A stretch of 64,000 bases of DNA from Dickeya zeae NCPPB 2538 (GCF_000406165.1 NZ_CM001977.1:4112280-4176279); one strand, 5' to 3'; shown: positions 1-7,970, counted from the first letter of the stretch. Notes: generated from the sequence alone by a model not told the origin. Numbers and translations: made by a program.

Positions 1-1119
1 CAGCCGACCGAACAGCCGTTCATCCCAGCACTCCAGCGCTTCCGGCATCAGGGTATGGTTGGTGTAGGCAAATAAGCGCCCGGTCAGTTGCCAGGCCTGC
101 TCCCACGATAGATCGTATTCATCCAGTAACAGGCGCAGGGTTTCGGGAATCGCCAACGTCGGGTGGGTATCGTTTAGCTGCACCACCTCATAATCGGGTA
201 ATGTCGCCAGCGGCCGTCCGGCACGCTCATGCCGCCGGAAGATATCCGCGACCGCGCAGGCACATTGGAAATATTGCTGCATCAAACGCAGTCTTTTACC
301 TGCCGCATGATTGTCGTTCGGGTACAGCACTTTAGTCAGGCTGGCGGCAGCGATACCCTGCTGCTCGGCTTTCAGATAATGGCCCGCATTAAACTGTTCA
401 AGATCAAATGGCTCGCTGTGGGTAGCCTGCCATAGCCGCAACGGCTGTACACGACCATTGAGATAACCGATAACCGGGATATCGGTGGCTTCGCCGATAA
501 CGACCTGATCCGGAATCCAACGCTCGCGGCCATCCGGCTGGATGACCAACTCACCGCCGAAACCGACTTCTACCGCCAGCTCCGGGCGCGGGCGCGCCCA
601 GGGGTAAACGTCGCGCAACCAGTCATCCGGGGTTTCACGCTGGAAACCGGCGTCAAAATGCTGGCGGAACAAGCCATACTGGTAATGCAGGCCGTAGCCT
701 ATCGCCGGTTGTCCCACTGTCGCCATCGCGTCCAGATAACAAGAGGCCAATCGCCCCAACCCACCATTACCCAGCGCCGGGTCCGTTTCCTGCTCCAGCA
801 CATCACTCAACGCCAGCCCGTGCCCGGCCAGCACCTCCGCCACCGCGTCATACCACCCCAGATTGAGTAGATTGTTGCCAGTCAGGCGACCCGGCAGGAA
901 CTCCATCGACAGATAGTTCACATGCCGCGATACCGACGTGGCGTCATCAGGTGGAGACGACTCGGCAGCTATCAACACATCCAGTTGCTCCGTCAGCGCC
1001 GCACTCACCACTTGCCAGCACTGGCGTAACGACAGTGCCTGTAACGACGGCTGAGCGAGAGCCTGCAACTGGCGTTGCAACGCCACAGTAAACTGGGAAG
1101 GATTGAATAAGGGTGACAT
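1..1119 (-). CDS. malP: Maltodextrin phosphorylase, N-terminal 373 codons (cut by window edge)
   Basis: Phosphorolyses alpha-1,4-linked maltodextrins to glucose-1-phosphate in the cytoplasm. Translating the minus strand from 1119 gives MSPLFNPSQFTVALQ, followed by the GT35 motifs HVNYLSMEFLPGRLTGNNLL, DPALGNGGLGRLA, YGLHYQYGLF, QLNDTHPTLAIPE and YTNHTLMPEALE. These match E. coli MalP better than GlgP, for example in the short N-terminus and the GRLTGNN motif. The PLP-lysine region lies beyond the left edge. The start is the ATG after AAAGGAGAG. It lies only 44 bp after glpR on the same strand, and no malT gene separates the two. The reading frame is open throughout the visible part. Confidence 0.93.
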   Translation of the reverse strand, partial: MSPLFNPSQFTVALQRQLQALAQPSLQALSLRQCWQVVSAALTEQLDVLIAAESSPPDDATSVSRHVNYLSMEFLPGRLTGNNLLNLGWYDAVAEVLAGHGLALSDVLEQETDPALGNGGLGRLASCYLDAMATVGQPAIGYGLHYQYGLFRQHFDAGFQRETPDDWLRDVYPWARPRPELAVEVGFGGELVIQPDGRERWIPDQVVIGEATDIPVIGYLNGRVQPLRLWQATHSEPFDLEQFNAGHYLKAEQQGIAAASLTKVLYPNDNHAAGKRLRLMQQYFQCACAVADIFRRHERAGRPLATLPDYEVVQLNDTHPTLAIPETLRLLLDEYDLSWEQAWQLTGRLFAYTNHTLMPEALECWDERLFGRL

Positions 1120-1163
1120 CGTGCCTCTCTCCTTTGCGGGTGATGGAAAAAGGCACGTCGGGA

Positions 1164-1922
1164 TCAGCACAACTCCAACTGTACCTTATGTTGTTCGATG
1201 ATTTTCAGCACACTGGGTGGCGGTAACTGATCGGTAAAAAGATAGTCGATCAAATCCATGTTGCCCAAATTGACCATCGCATTACGGCCGAACTTGGAAT
1301 GGTCTGTCACCAGCATCACGCAACGGGAGTTTTCGATGATTGCACGCTTGGTGCGAACCTCGTGGTAGTCAAACTCCAGCAACGAGCCATCCATATCAAT
1401 GCCACTGATGCCCAAAATGCCGAAATCGAGCCTGAACTGAGAAATAAAATCCAGCGTGGCCTCGCCAATGATGCCGCCATCGCGGCTGCGCACCTCGCCT
1501 CCCGCCAGTATCAGGCGGAAGTCTTCTTTGGCGGTCAGTAACGTTGCCACATTCAGGTTATTGGTGACCACGCGTAAATCCTTATGATTCATCAGCGCGT
1601 GAGCCACCGCTTCCGGTGTCGTACCGATATCTATAAAAAGCGTAGCACCATCCGGAATTTGACTGGCGACCTGCCTCGCAATCCTGGCTTTTTCATCAGA
1701 CCACATCATTTTTCGATCATGGTAAGCCGTATTCACTGAACTGGAGGGCAACGCCGCGCCACCGTGGTGGCGATGGATCTTGTTTTGTTCCGCCAGATCG
1801 TTCAGATCACGACGAATGGTCTGCGGGCTGACTGCAAAATGTTCCACCAGCTCTTCGGTACTGACGTATCCCTGCCGACGCACCAGATCGATAATGGCGT
1901 CGTGCCGCTGTGTTTGCTTCAC
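1164..1922 (-). CDS. glpR: Glycerol-3-phosphate regulon repressor GlpR (DeoR family)
   Basis: Represses the glp genes and is released by glycerol-3-phosphate. The N-terminal DeoR winged helix (residues 1-57) contains YVSTEELVEHFAVSPQTIRR and ends in HRHHGGAA. The C-terminal DeoRC sugar-phosphate domain follows with FIDIGTTPEAVAHAL, LAGGEVRSRDGGIIGEATL and EFDYHEVRTKRAII. The frame stays open upstream to 1946, but E. coli GlpR begins at KQTQRH and a GTG at 1920-1922 sits after GAGGGGAT, giving 252 aa as in E. coli. Its likely targets, glpD and glpABC/glpTQ, are in this window. glpG lies upstream in the same direction. Confidence 0.95.
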   Translation of the reverse strand: MKQTQRHDAIIDLVRRQGYVSTEELVEHFAVSPQTIRRDLNDLAEQNKIHRHHGGAALPSSSVNTAYHDRKMMWSDEKARIARQVASQIPDGATLFIDIGTTPEAVAHALMNHKDLRVVTNNLNVATLLTAKEDFRLILAGGEVRSRDGGIIGEATLDFISQFRLDFGILGISGIDMDGSLLEFDYHEVRTKRAIIENSRCVMLVTDHSKFGRNAMVNLGNMDLIDYLFTDQLPPPSVLKIIEQHKVQLELC

Positions 1923-2052
1923 ATTAATCCCCTCAAACGCCGACATGACGTCATGTCGGCCAACTAAGAAACCGCGCTCATTGTAAAATGCACACGGTAG
2001 TAGCCACGCGGCGATACACCACGTATCAGGCTGCGGTAACGGTATGATAGCG

Positions 2053-2877
2053 TTAACGGCGGCGCTGGCGCGTATCCCACCATGCCATCAGCACGCCAAT
2101 GACTAACCCCGAGACATGCGCCGCATTCGCGATAGACATGCCCAAAATATCGAAATACCCGGCCACCAGCCACACCAGCGCGAACGCCATCAGGCCGCGT
2201 TGAAGGTGCAGTGGCCCGCCCGGCTCACGCTCGCCACGTAACCAGACATACCCCATCAGGGCGTACACCACGCCGGACAAACCGCCGAAATAGACGCCGC
2301 TAAACCAGGACTGCACCCACCCGCTAATCGCGGATGACAGCAGTAAAATCACACACAATCGCCGGGTACCCAAGACACGTTCCACCGGACCGCCGAGGTA
2401 CCACCACCACATCAGATTAAACAGCAGGTGCAACAGCGAAAAATGCAACAACGCATGGCTGAACCAGCGCCAGAGTTGCAGGGTCTGGGTGCTATCCGGG
2501 AAGGCCAGCAGCGTCATCATGCGATTAACACCATACACCTGCATCAACAGGTAAACCGCAATGGCGACCACCAGCATGCCCAGTGTCAGTGGCCCGGCAC
2601 GCTGACGTAAGGTTTGCAGATAGGAATACGACGGGTAACGCAGCCCACTGTTGGTGGTGCCGCTCTGCCAGCTGGCGGCCTGATAGCGTTCATGCCACGG
2701 CTCTTGCAGAAAACGCTCCAGTTCCTGCTTGACCCGCGCCTGCTGGCTTTCGTCCGGCAGCCAGATATCGACTTCATTCCCGTTAATACGGGCCACCAGC
2801 CGGATCTGCTGCGTGTGCATATAGTCGACAAACGCCTGCGCCAGACGCGGATTGGATAGCGCAACAATTCGAATCAT
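2053..2877 (-). CDS. glpG: Rhomboid intramembrane serine protease GlpG
   Basis: Cleaves transmembrane segments of membrane proteins within the inner membrane. The 274-aa product has the cytoplasmic N-terminal domain (about residues 1-70, MIRIVALSNPRLAQAFVDYM) and then six membrane helices. The catalytic serine is in YFGGLSGVVYALMG (about residue 200) and the catalytic histidine is in SIANAAHVSGLVIG near the C-terminus. The oxyanion-side motif HLLFNLMWWWYLGG is present. In E. coli glpE-glpG-glpR are contiguous. Here glpG keeps its place next to glpR, but glpE lies 4.4 kb away beyond an inserted operon. Confidence 0.95.
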   Translation of the reverse strand: MIRIVALSNPRLAQAFVDYMHTQQIRLVARINGNEVDIWLPDESQQARVKQELERFLQEPWHERYQAASWQSGTTNSGLRYPSYSYLQTLRQRAGPLTLGMLVVAIAVYLLMQVYGVNRMMTLLAFPDSTQTLQLWRWFSHALLHFSLLHLLFNLMWWWYLGGPVERVLGTRRLCVILLLSSAISGWVQSWFSGVYFGGLSGVVYALMGYVWLRGEREPGGPLHLQRGLMAFALVWLVAGYFDILGMSIANAAHVSGLVIGVLMAWWDTRQRRR

Positions 2878-2988
2878 GACAATAGCCCAACGCTTCCCGC
2901 CAATGAATGTATGTTTCCGATTCTAAAACATTTGCAACCCGGAACGCAGCGCAATAACCGCTGATTATCTTGCCTATTTCAATATCAG

Positions 2989-3004
2989 TGTGACGGCTTT
3001 CACA
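2989..3004. promoter_or_regulatory. Perfect CRP-binding core upstream of the inserted sugar-acid operon
   Basis: TGTGA-CGGCTT-TCACA matches both conserved CRP half-sites at all ten positions with the canonical 6-bp spacer. It lies 151 bp before the ATG of the DeoR-kinase gene and 112 bp from the start of divergent glpG, so it could serve either promoter. The rest of 2878-3155 has no other clear motif; I could not place a convincing -35/-10 pair. Confidence 0.75.
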
Positions 3005-3155
3005 TCTCGCCACCCTGCGTACTGACAGCCTCTCGTGTTGCCCGGTAGATGTAGTGGGGATTTTTGTTTACTTCCGTTTTATCCGACATCCTATGATCAC
3101 GGTCACTTTTCAACCAGGACGGCTCCATTACTCTCATTCAAGAGGTGTTAACGGT

Positions 3156-4367
3156 ATGTTTCTTGAAGAACGCAGAAACAAGATTCTGGACTATCTGGAT
3201 CAACATGATCGCGTCAGCGTGGAGTATCTGGCCGAGGTTTTTTCTGTCACCAGAGAAACCATCCGCAGTGATCTGAATGCGCTGGCCCGACAGCGATTAG
3301 TTCAACGCTGTCACGGCGGTGCCATTATTATTCGGCGCAGTCTGCAATCTCAGCTGATTACCGAAACCGGGAAAGACTTCGAAGTCCTGTTAAAAAAAAT
3401 AAAGAATCAGGTCAGAAATAGAAGTACCCGAAAAAAGGATAAAACCATGAAAGGTAAAGTCTGTATTCTTGGTTCGTTTAATGTGGATATTGTTGCCAGG
3501 GTCGCCCGTTTTCCTAAAGGTGGAGAGTCATTGCTGGCGCAAGGCAGTGCATTGGGGCCGGGAGGAAAAGGCGCGAATCAGGCGATGGCAGCCAGTATGG
3601 CCGGCGCAAAAGTACATTTCGTGTCTAAAGTAGGAAAAGACCAATTCAGTCACTTCGCATATGAGCATTTGTCAAAATCCCCTATTCATTCCTTTAAATT
3701 ATACCAGTCAGAAACAGAACCTACCGGTAATGCGATTATTTATGTCTCGCAACAAAACGGCGAAAATATGATTGCCATTTATTCCGGGGCGAATAAAACA
3801 CTGACCGACGAAGAAATCGCTGAGATTATGCCCGACCTGGAAGACGCAGATGTGTTATTGCTGCAAATGGAAAATAACTTCCCGGCGACCTTGAGCGCCA
3901 TGAAATTAGCCAGAGCGCTCGACACCCGAATTATCCTGAACCCGGCACCGTATTCCGATGACGTCGTATCCTGTCTCGATTATGTGGATATCATCACCCC
4001 AAATGAAACGGAAGCGTCGCTCTTATCCGGTATTGAAATCAGTAACCTTGAGAGCGCCAGACAAGCCGCGCAAAAAATCCATGCGCTTGGTGCCGCACGG
4101 GTGATAATCACCATGGGTGCCAATGGTGCCCTGCTATTTGACGGCCAGCAATTTCAGCATATCCCGGCCTTTCCTGCCGTCAGCGTGGATACCACCGGCG
4201 CTGGCGATGCGTTCAACGGCGCGTTTGCTGCCGCCGTCGCCGCCGGGCAGAGCGTGGCGCAGGCTGCCACGTACGCGAATGCGTTTGCCTCTCTGGCGGT
4301 CGAACGGGAAGGCGCGGCCAATATGCCAACGCATCAGCAAGTGACGAACCGGTTGGCACAACGCTAA
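3156..4367 (+). CDS. DeoR-type winged-helix domain fused to a PfkB/ribokinase-family sugar kinase
   Basis: The 403-aa protein has two parts. Residues 1-57 (MFLEERRNKILDYL, VSVEYLAEVFSVTRETIRSD, QRCHGGA) are a DeoR winged helix. After a basic linker (58-97), residues 98-403 are a complete ribokinase-like kinase. PfkB signature 1 is GPGGKGANQ (about 135-142) and signature 2 is DTTGAGDAFNG (345-355), with catalytic Asp351. The usual DeoRC sensor domain is absent, so the kinase occupies its place. The start at 3156 follows AAGAGGTG at normal spacing; 34 upstream in-frame codons look spurious. First gene of an operon with an aldolase, a YhcH-like protein and a transporter. The substrate is not identifiable; a role as combined kinase and regulator is inferred. 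Confidence 0.85.
   Translation: MFLEERRNKILDYLDQHDRVSVEYLAEVFSVTRETIRSDLNALARQRLVQRCHGGAIIIRRSLQSQLITETGKDFEVLLKKIKNQVRNRSTRKKDKTMKGKVCILGSFNVDIVARVARFPKGGESLLAQGSALGPGGKGANQAMAASMAGAKVHFVSKVGKDQFSHFAYEHLSKSPIHSFKLYQSETEPTGNAIIYVSQQNGENMIAIYSGANKTLTDEEIAEIMPDLEDADVLLLQMENNFPATLSAMKLARALDTRIILNPAPYSDDVVSCLDYVDIITPNETEASLLSGIEISNLESARQAAQKIHALGAARVIITMGANGALLFDGQQFQHIPAFPAVSVDTTGAGDAFNGAFAAAVAAGQSVAQAATYANAFASLAVEREGAANMPTHQQVTNRLAQR
3435..3449 (+). promoter_or_regulatory. In-frame internal ribosome-binding site and ATG before the kinase domain
   Basis: AAGGAT-AAAACC-ATG lies exactly at the domain boundary of the DeoR-kinase gene, in frame, at codon 98. Initiation here would give MKGKVCILGSFNVD, a free-standing 306-aa kinase with the normal ribokinase length and N-terminus. 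The Shine-Dalgarno match and spacing are at least as good as at the full-length start. This may be a relic of gene fusion or a second start in use. Confidence 0.5.
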
Positions 4368-4422
4368 TCCCCACACCCTATTTTAAACACCCCGAAGCGG
4401 TTTTCGGGCAAGGAGAAAGAGA

Positions 4423-5343
4423 ATGAAAAGCATCGAAGGCATCGTTCCCGTCATGCTGACCCCGTTTAACACCAGAAACGAAATAGACTACCCCGGTCTG
4501 GCGAAGCTGATCGACTGGTATCTGGACAAAGGCGTGGACGCACTGTTCGCCGTCTGTCAGTCCAGCGAAATGCTGTTTCTCAGCCTGGAGGAGCGCGTGA
4601 ATCTGGCGCGTTTCGTGGTAGAACAGGTTGCAGGGCGCATACCGGTTATCGCATCCGGTCACATCAGCGACGACATCAATGACCAGATAGCCGAATTGCA
4701 GGCGATGGCGGACACCGGCATCGATGCACTGGTGTTGGTCACCAACCATCTGGACCCGAAAAATCAGGGCTCGGCAACGTTCTTTGAGACGCTGGAGACC
4801 TTGCTGGCATCCCTGCCTGTGACGCTGCCGCTCGGCCTGTACGAATGCCCGGCCCCTTATCGCCGTCTGTTAACCGATGACGAGTTGATGCACTGCGCCA
4901 ACAGCGGCCGCTTTGTGGTACTCAAAGACGTGAGCTGCGACCTGCCAACGGTAGAACGCCGGGTGAAACTCACGGCAGGCACACCGCTGAACATCATCAA
5001 CGCCAACGCCGCCATCGCGTTTCCGGCAATGCGCGCCGGTTCCAAAGGCTTTAGCGGTGTGTTCACCAATTTCCACCCGGAGCTCTATCAGTGGCTCTAC
5101 TCCCAAAGCCAGCAGCAACCAGAACTGGCGCAGGAACTGGCGACTTTCCTGTCACTGGCGGCAGTGACCGAAACGTTGGGCTACCCCAAAAACGCCAAGA
5201 TTTACCACCAGCGTTTGGGGACTTTCGAGCACGATAACTGCCGGGTCACCAGCGATAATGTGCTGGAAAAATTCTGGGCCTTGTCGGTGATCCTCGATCA
5301 GATCCGTCAGGGAACAGAGCATTACCAACAAAAAATCCAATAA
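4423..5343 (+). CDS. DapA/NanA-family class I aldolase or dehydratase of unknown substrate
   Basis: A 306-aa TIM-barrel protein of the dihydrodipicolinate synthase / N-acetylneuraminate lyase family, which acts on 2-keto acids through a Schiff base. The Schiff-base lysine is Lys168 in FVVLKDVSCD and the catalytic tyrosine is Tyr140 in PLGLYECPAP. The usual GxxGE carboxylate-binding loop is replaced by AVCQSSEM (about 43-50), so it is neither a standard DapA nor a standard NanA. It follows the DeoR-kinase gene by 55 bp; a small hairpin (4391-4408) and the SD AAGGAGA lie in the gap. Kinase, aldolase and transporter together suggest catabolism of a sugar acid or keto-deoxy sugar. Confidence 0.85.
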   Translation: MKSIEGIVPVMLTPFNTRNEIDYPGLAKLIDWYLDKGVDALFAVCQSSEMLFLSLEERVNLARFVVEQVAGRIPVIASGHISDDINDQIAELQAMADTGIDALVLVTNHLDPKNQGSATFFETLETLLASLPVTLPLGLYECPAPYRRLLTDDELMHCANSGRFVVLKDVSCDLPTVERRVKLTAGTPLNIINANAAIAFPAMRAGSKGFSGVFTNFHPELYQWLYSQSQQQPELAQELATFLSLAAVTETLGYPKNAKIYHQRLGTFEHDNCRVTSDNVLEKFWALSVILDQIRQGTEHYQQKIQ

Positions 5344-5375
5344 CGATAACGTCACTTTTTTTACCGGCGTATTGT

Positions 5376-5403
5376 CCGGCAGGTGGAAATATCCCCCTGC
5401 CGG
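5376..5403 (+). terminator. Intra-operon hairpin between aldolase and YhcH-like genes
   Basis: CCGGCAGG (5376-5383) pairs perfectly with CCTGCCGG (5396-5403), followed by TTTAATG. An 8-bp stem with a weak T stretch may act as a partial terminator or 3'-end stabiliser. An overlapping upstream CCGGC (5364-5368) could compete for pairing. Confidence 0.4.
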
Positions 5404-5444
5404 TTTAATGACACAACCTTGTCGCTCACCAGGAATAACCCACT

Positions 5445-5924
5445 ATGATTATTTGCGATCAACAAGACTGGGCTCAGGAAAAATACGCGTTACATCCGAT
5501 TATTCACCAGGCCATCGATTATATCTCTACCACCGATTTCGCCGTTATGGCGACCGGTAAATATGACATTATCCCCGGAAAGATGTTCTGTCTATTACAG
5601 GAGTTCACCACCGAACCAGCCGCGGACAGGCTGGCAGAATCGCATTTCCAGTATGTCGATATTCAATATTTATTACAGGGAGAAGAAACTATCGGCGTTG
5701 CACGAGGTAGCCGTCGTAATACCGTGATTGAAGATAAAAGCGAGCAGCACGATATTGTTTTTTATCGTGAGACTCAAAACGAAAGTTTTATTTCACTAAC
5801 ACCAGGCATGTTTGCCATTTTCTTTCCAGAAGATCTACATCGGCCATGTTGCCAAAGTAATGGCCCCTCTTTTATTCGAAAAGCAGTTATTAAAATTCAC
5901 ATCAGTTTATTTACGGATTGCTGA
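5445..5924 (+). CDS. YhcH/YjgK/YiaL (NanQ-like) family protein
   Basis: A 159-aa cupin-fold protein of the YhcH/YiaL family (DUF386). Characterised relatives act on sugar acids; NanQ/YhcH is linked to sialic-acid anomer or isomer conversion. Family landmarks visible are GKYDIIPGKMFCLLQEF, the conserved ESHFQYVDIQYLLQGEE motif with putative metal-binding His/Glu, and the C-terminal FFPEDLHRPCC with another histidine. The start follows AGGAATAACCCACT. The stop overlaps the region just before the transporter start, suggesting translational coupling. Its presence argues for a ring-forming sugar-acid substrate; the precise reaction is not inferable. Confidence 0.85.
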   Translation: MIICDQQDWAQEKYALHPIIHQAIDYISTTDFAVMATGKYDIIPGKMFCLLQEFTTEPAADRLAESHFQYVDIQYLLQGEETIGVARGSRRNTVIEDKSEQHDIVFYRETQNESFISLTPGMFAIFFPEDLHRPCCQSNGPSFIRKAVIKIHISLFTDC

Positions 5925-5929
5925 TTATT

Positions 5930-7225
5930 ATGAAAAATACCACTTCTGCCTTACAAGACAATAGGGTTATCCCTGCCTCGCCGATTACCCGCTTACGCTG
6001 GGGGATCATTTTCATTCTGTTGATGGCGGCGGTCATCAATTACCTTGATCGCGCCAACTTAAGTATTGCCAATACCACCATCGCCAAAGAATTCGGTTTT
6101 AGCGCTACCCAGATGGGGATGCTGCTGTCGGCCTTCCTGTGGCCTTACGCACTGGCTAACCTGCCGGCCGGCTGGCTGGTGGATAAACTGGGGCCGAAAA
6201 AGATGTTCTCCGGCGCAGTCGGGCTATGGTCTACCTTTACCGTGCTGGCCGGGTTCATCAACGGTTACTCCATGTTTTATGGATTGCGCATGTTGCTGGG
6301 GATAGCCGAGTCGCCCTTCTTTACCTCAGGCATTAAAATTACCCATCGCTGGTTTTCCGCCCGCGAACGCGGCCTGCCAACCGCCATCATCAATACCGGC
6401 TCGCAAATTGCTAACGCCGTTGCACCGCCGATCCTGACCGTGTTGCTGCTGACTATGGGCTGGCGCGGCATGTTTATCGCCATTGGTCTGGCTGGCATTC
6501 CGTTACTGTTGGTCTGGCTGAAGTTTTATCGCGAACCGACCGCAGCCGAAGAGCGTGACATCCACGCCGACACCGCAGCGACAGCAGCGCCCAGCCATGA
6601 AGCGGCAAAAAACCAGCAAGGCTGGGGTGCCCTGTTCCGCCATAAAACCACCTGGTTCATGATTCTGGGTAATTTCTCCATCATGTTCACCATCTGGGTT
6701 TACTTGACCTGGCTGCCGGGTTATCTGGAAAAATCCCTTGGCTTTACGCTGAAACAAACCGGTTGGATCGCCTCGATTCCGTTCCTCGCCGGTATTCTCG
6801 GCGTGCTGTGCGGCGGAGCTATCTCTGATCGTCTGATTCGTCGCGGCGTCAACACCATTACCGCCCGTAAAATTCCGATCGTCATGGGGGCGGCACTGGC
6901 GGCTTGCTTTGTTGCACCGATCCCGTTTGTCAGCAACACCTCGCTGTCTATCCTGCTGCTGTCGTTGGGGTATTTCTGCTCGCAGTTGCCTTCCGGCGTT
7001 ATCTGGACACTGGCGACCGACATCGCGCCTAAAGAGCAGGTGGCATCACTCGGGGCCATTCAGAACTTCGGCGGTTTTCTCGGCGCGGCCAGTGCTCCCA
7101 TCATCACCGGCATGATTTTGGATGCCACAGGGGTGTTCACCAATGTTTTCTTTCTGGGTGCAGGCTTGCTGATGCTGGGTGCGCTGAGCTACGGCTTGTT
7201 CGTGAAGAAACCGATAACCGTTTGA
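5930..7225 (+). CDS. MFS transporter, anion:cation symporter family (sugar-acid uptake)
   Basis: A 431-aa inner-membrane permease with 12 predicted helices in two halves, separated by a polar loop (about residues 205-235, rich in Ala/Glu/His). Motifs INYLDRANLSIA, AGWLVDKLGPKKMF and RMLLGIAESPFF are typical of the ACS family (ExuT, GarP, DgoT relatives), which imports hexuronates, aldarates and aldonates with H+. The ATG at 5930 is preferred to the in-frame TTG at 5918 and lies 5 bp after the YhcH-like stop. The SD is weak, so coupled translation is likely. Last gene of the inserted operon; the substrate is unknown. Confidence 0.88.
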   Translation: MKNTTSALQDNRVIPASPITRLRWGIIFILLMAAVINYLDRANLSIANTTIAKEFGFSATQMGMLLSAFLWPYALANLPAGWLVDKLGPKKMFSGAVGLWSTFTVLAGFINGYSMFYGLRMLLGIAESPFFTSGIKITHRWFSARERGLPTAIINTGSQIANAVAPPILTVLLLTMGWRGMFIAIGLAGIPLLLVWLKFYREPTAAEERDIHADTAATAAPSHEAAKNQQGWGALFRHKTTWFMILGNFSIMFTIWVYLTWLPGYLEKSLGFTLKQTGWIASIPFLAGILGVLCGGAISDRLIRRGVNTITARKIPIVMGAALAACFVAPIPFVSNTSLSILLLSLGYFCSQLPSGVIWTLATDIAPKEQVASLGAIQNFGGFLGAASAPIITGMILDATGVFTNVFFLGAGLLMLGALSYGLFVKKPITV

Positions 7226-7268
7226 AACCTGAAAGTTTATAGACCGTCGGGCTTATAGAGATGACAAC

Positions 7269-7301
7269 AACCGGTATGGCGCATCAGGCACCATACCGGT
7301 T
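7269..7301. terminator. Bidirectional hairpin between the transporter gene and glpE
   Basis: AACCGGTATGG (7269-7279) and CCATACCGGTT (7291-7301) form a perfect 11-bp stem with an 11-nt loop. It sits directly between two convergent genes. Neither side has a clear T-tract, so termination efficiency is uncertain. Confidence 0.5.
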
Positions 7302-7306
7302 CAGCA

Positions 7307-7627
7307 TTACCCTGCCGCGACATCCTGCGGGAAGCGTTTTTGCCAGGCATCGAAACCACCATCCACGCTGTATACCGCCTCAAAACCCAGGCTTATCAGG
7401 TAATTCGCCGCATTACGGCTACTGATGCCGTGATAGCACATCACCATCACCGGCTGTTCAAAATCCGCACCGCGCACAAAATCTGACAAGGTTTCATTGG
7501 TCAGGTGGGTTGACCCCGGTACATGCGCTGCACCAAAACTCTGCGGGTCACGAATATCAACCAACGACTGGCCTTGTTGCCAGCGCTGATACGCCTGCTC
7601 AATATCGATTGCCTCAAACTGCTCCAT
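7307..7627 (-). CDS. glpE: Thiosulfate sulfurtransferase GlpE (single-domain rhodanese)
   Basis: Transfers sulfane sulfur from thiosulfate to acceptors such as cyanide or thioredoxin in the cytoplasm. It is a single rhodanese domain: LVDIRDPQSFGAAHVPG, HLTNETL, and the active loop MVMCYHGISSRNA with catalytic Cys64. VYSVDGGFDAWQKRFP closes the domain. The start is the ATG at 7627 (MEQFEAID), which has GAGG six bases upstream and matches E. coli GlpE; an ATG four codons earlier lacks an SD. It is separated from glpG by the inserted operon, so it probably has its own promoter in the gap before glpD. Confidence 0.94.
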   Translation of the reverse strand: MEQFEAIDIEQAYQRWQQGQSLVDIRDPQSFGAAHVPGSTHLTNETLSDFVRGADFEQPVMVMCYHGISSRNAANYLISLGFEAVYSVDGGFDAWQKRFPQDVAAG

Positions 7628-7876
7628 TGCCTGCCTCATGGTTCGTGGTGAAAACTCGGGGTTAAAAAAGGGTTATCAACGGCTTTACCTGACATTGTCA
7701 GCATTGTAACTCACCCACCGCACGGATAGACCGGACAAAGCACAGGGATATCGCCCGATCGCGCAGGCATCGTGTCGGCATAAGCCGACGCAGAAGGACT
7801 ATTCTCAATGAAATCAGGCGCGAAACTGTTAGCTGTATCACGCGCAAATGTTTTTAATTGGTTAACGCTTGGCTAA

Positions 7877-7918
7877 CATGTTTGTTTTCGATTAATATCG
7901 TGAGCGAAAACGAACATT
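7877..7918 (+). promoter_or_regulatory. Tandem GlpR operators in the glpD promoter region
   Basis: Two adjacent degenerate copies of the GlpR operator (consensus half-sites ATGTTCG / CGAACAT) are visible: one at 7877-7896 beginning CATGTTTGTTTTCG, and one at 7899-7918 ending AAAACGAACATT. By eye they match about 14 and 15 of 20 consensus positions and are spaced by 22 bp. The glpD start is 52 bp downstream after GGAGGAG. The remainder of 7628-7876 shows no further clear feature. Confidence 0.6.
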
Positions 7919-7970
7919 TTAACTTTCAACGGCCGACCATGGCGGCGTTTGACGTAGCGGAGGAGAAAAC

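Noticed and set aside
2911..2945. Possible KdgR-type box upstream of the sugar-acid operon (AATGAATGTATGTTTC region)
   Set aside because: Only about 12 of 19 positions agree with the KdgR consensus as I remember it and the palindrome is poor. The perfect CRP core nearby is far better supported.
3054..3155. Upstream in-frame start for the DeoR-kinase gene
   Set aside because: The 34 extra codons are rich in aromatic and random residues, lack an SD and lie in the promoter region; the ATG at 3156 has AAGAGGTG at proper spacing and starts the DeoR domain.
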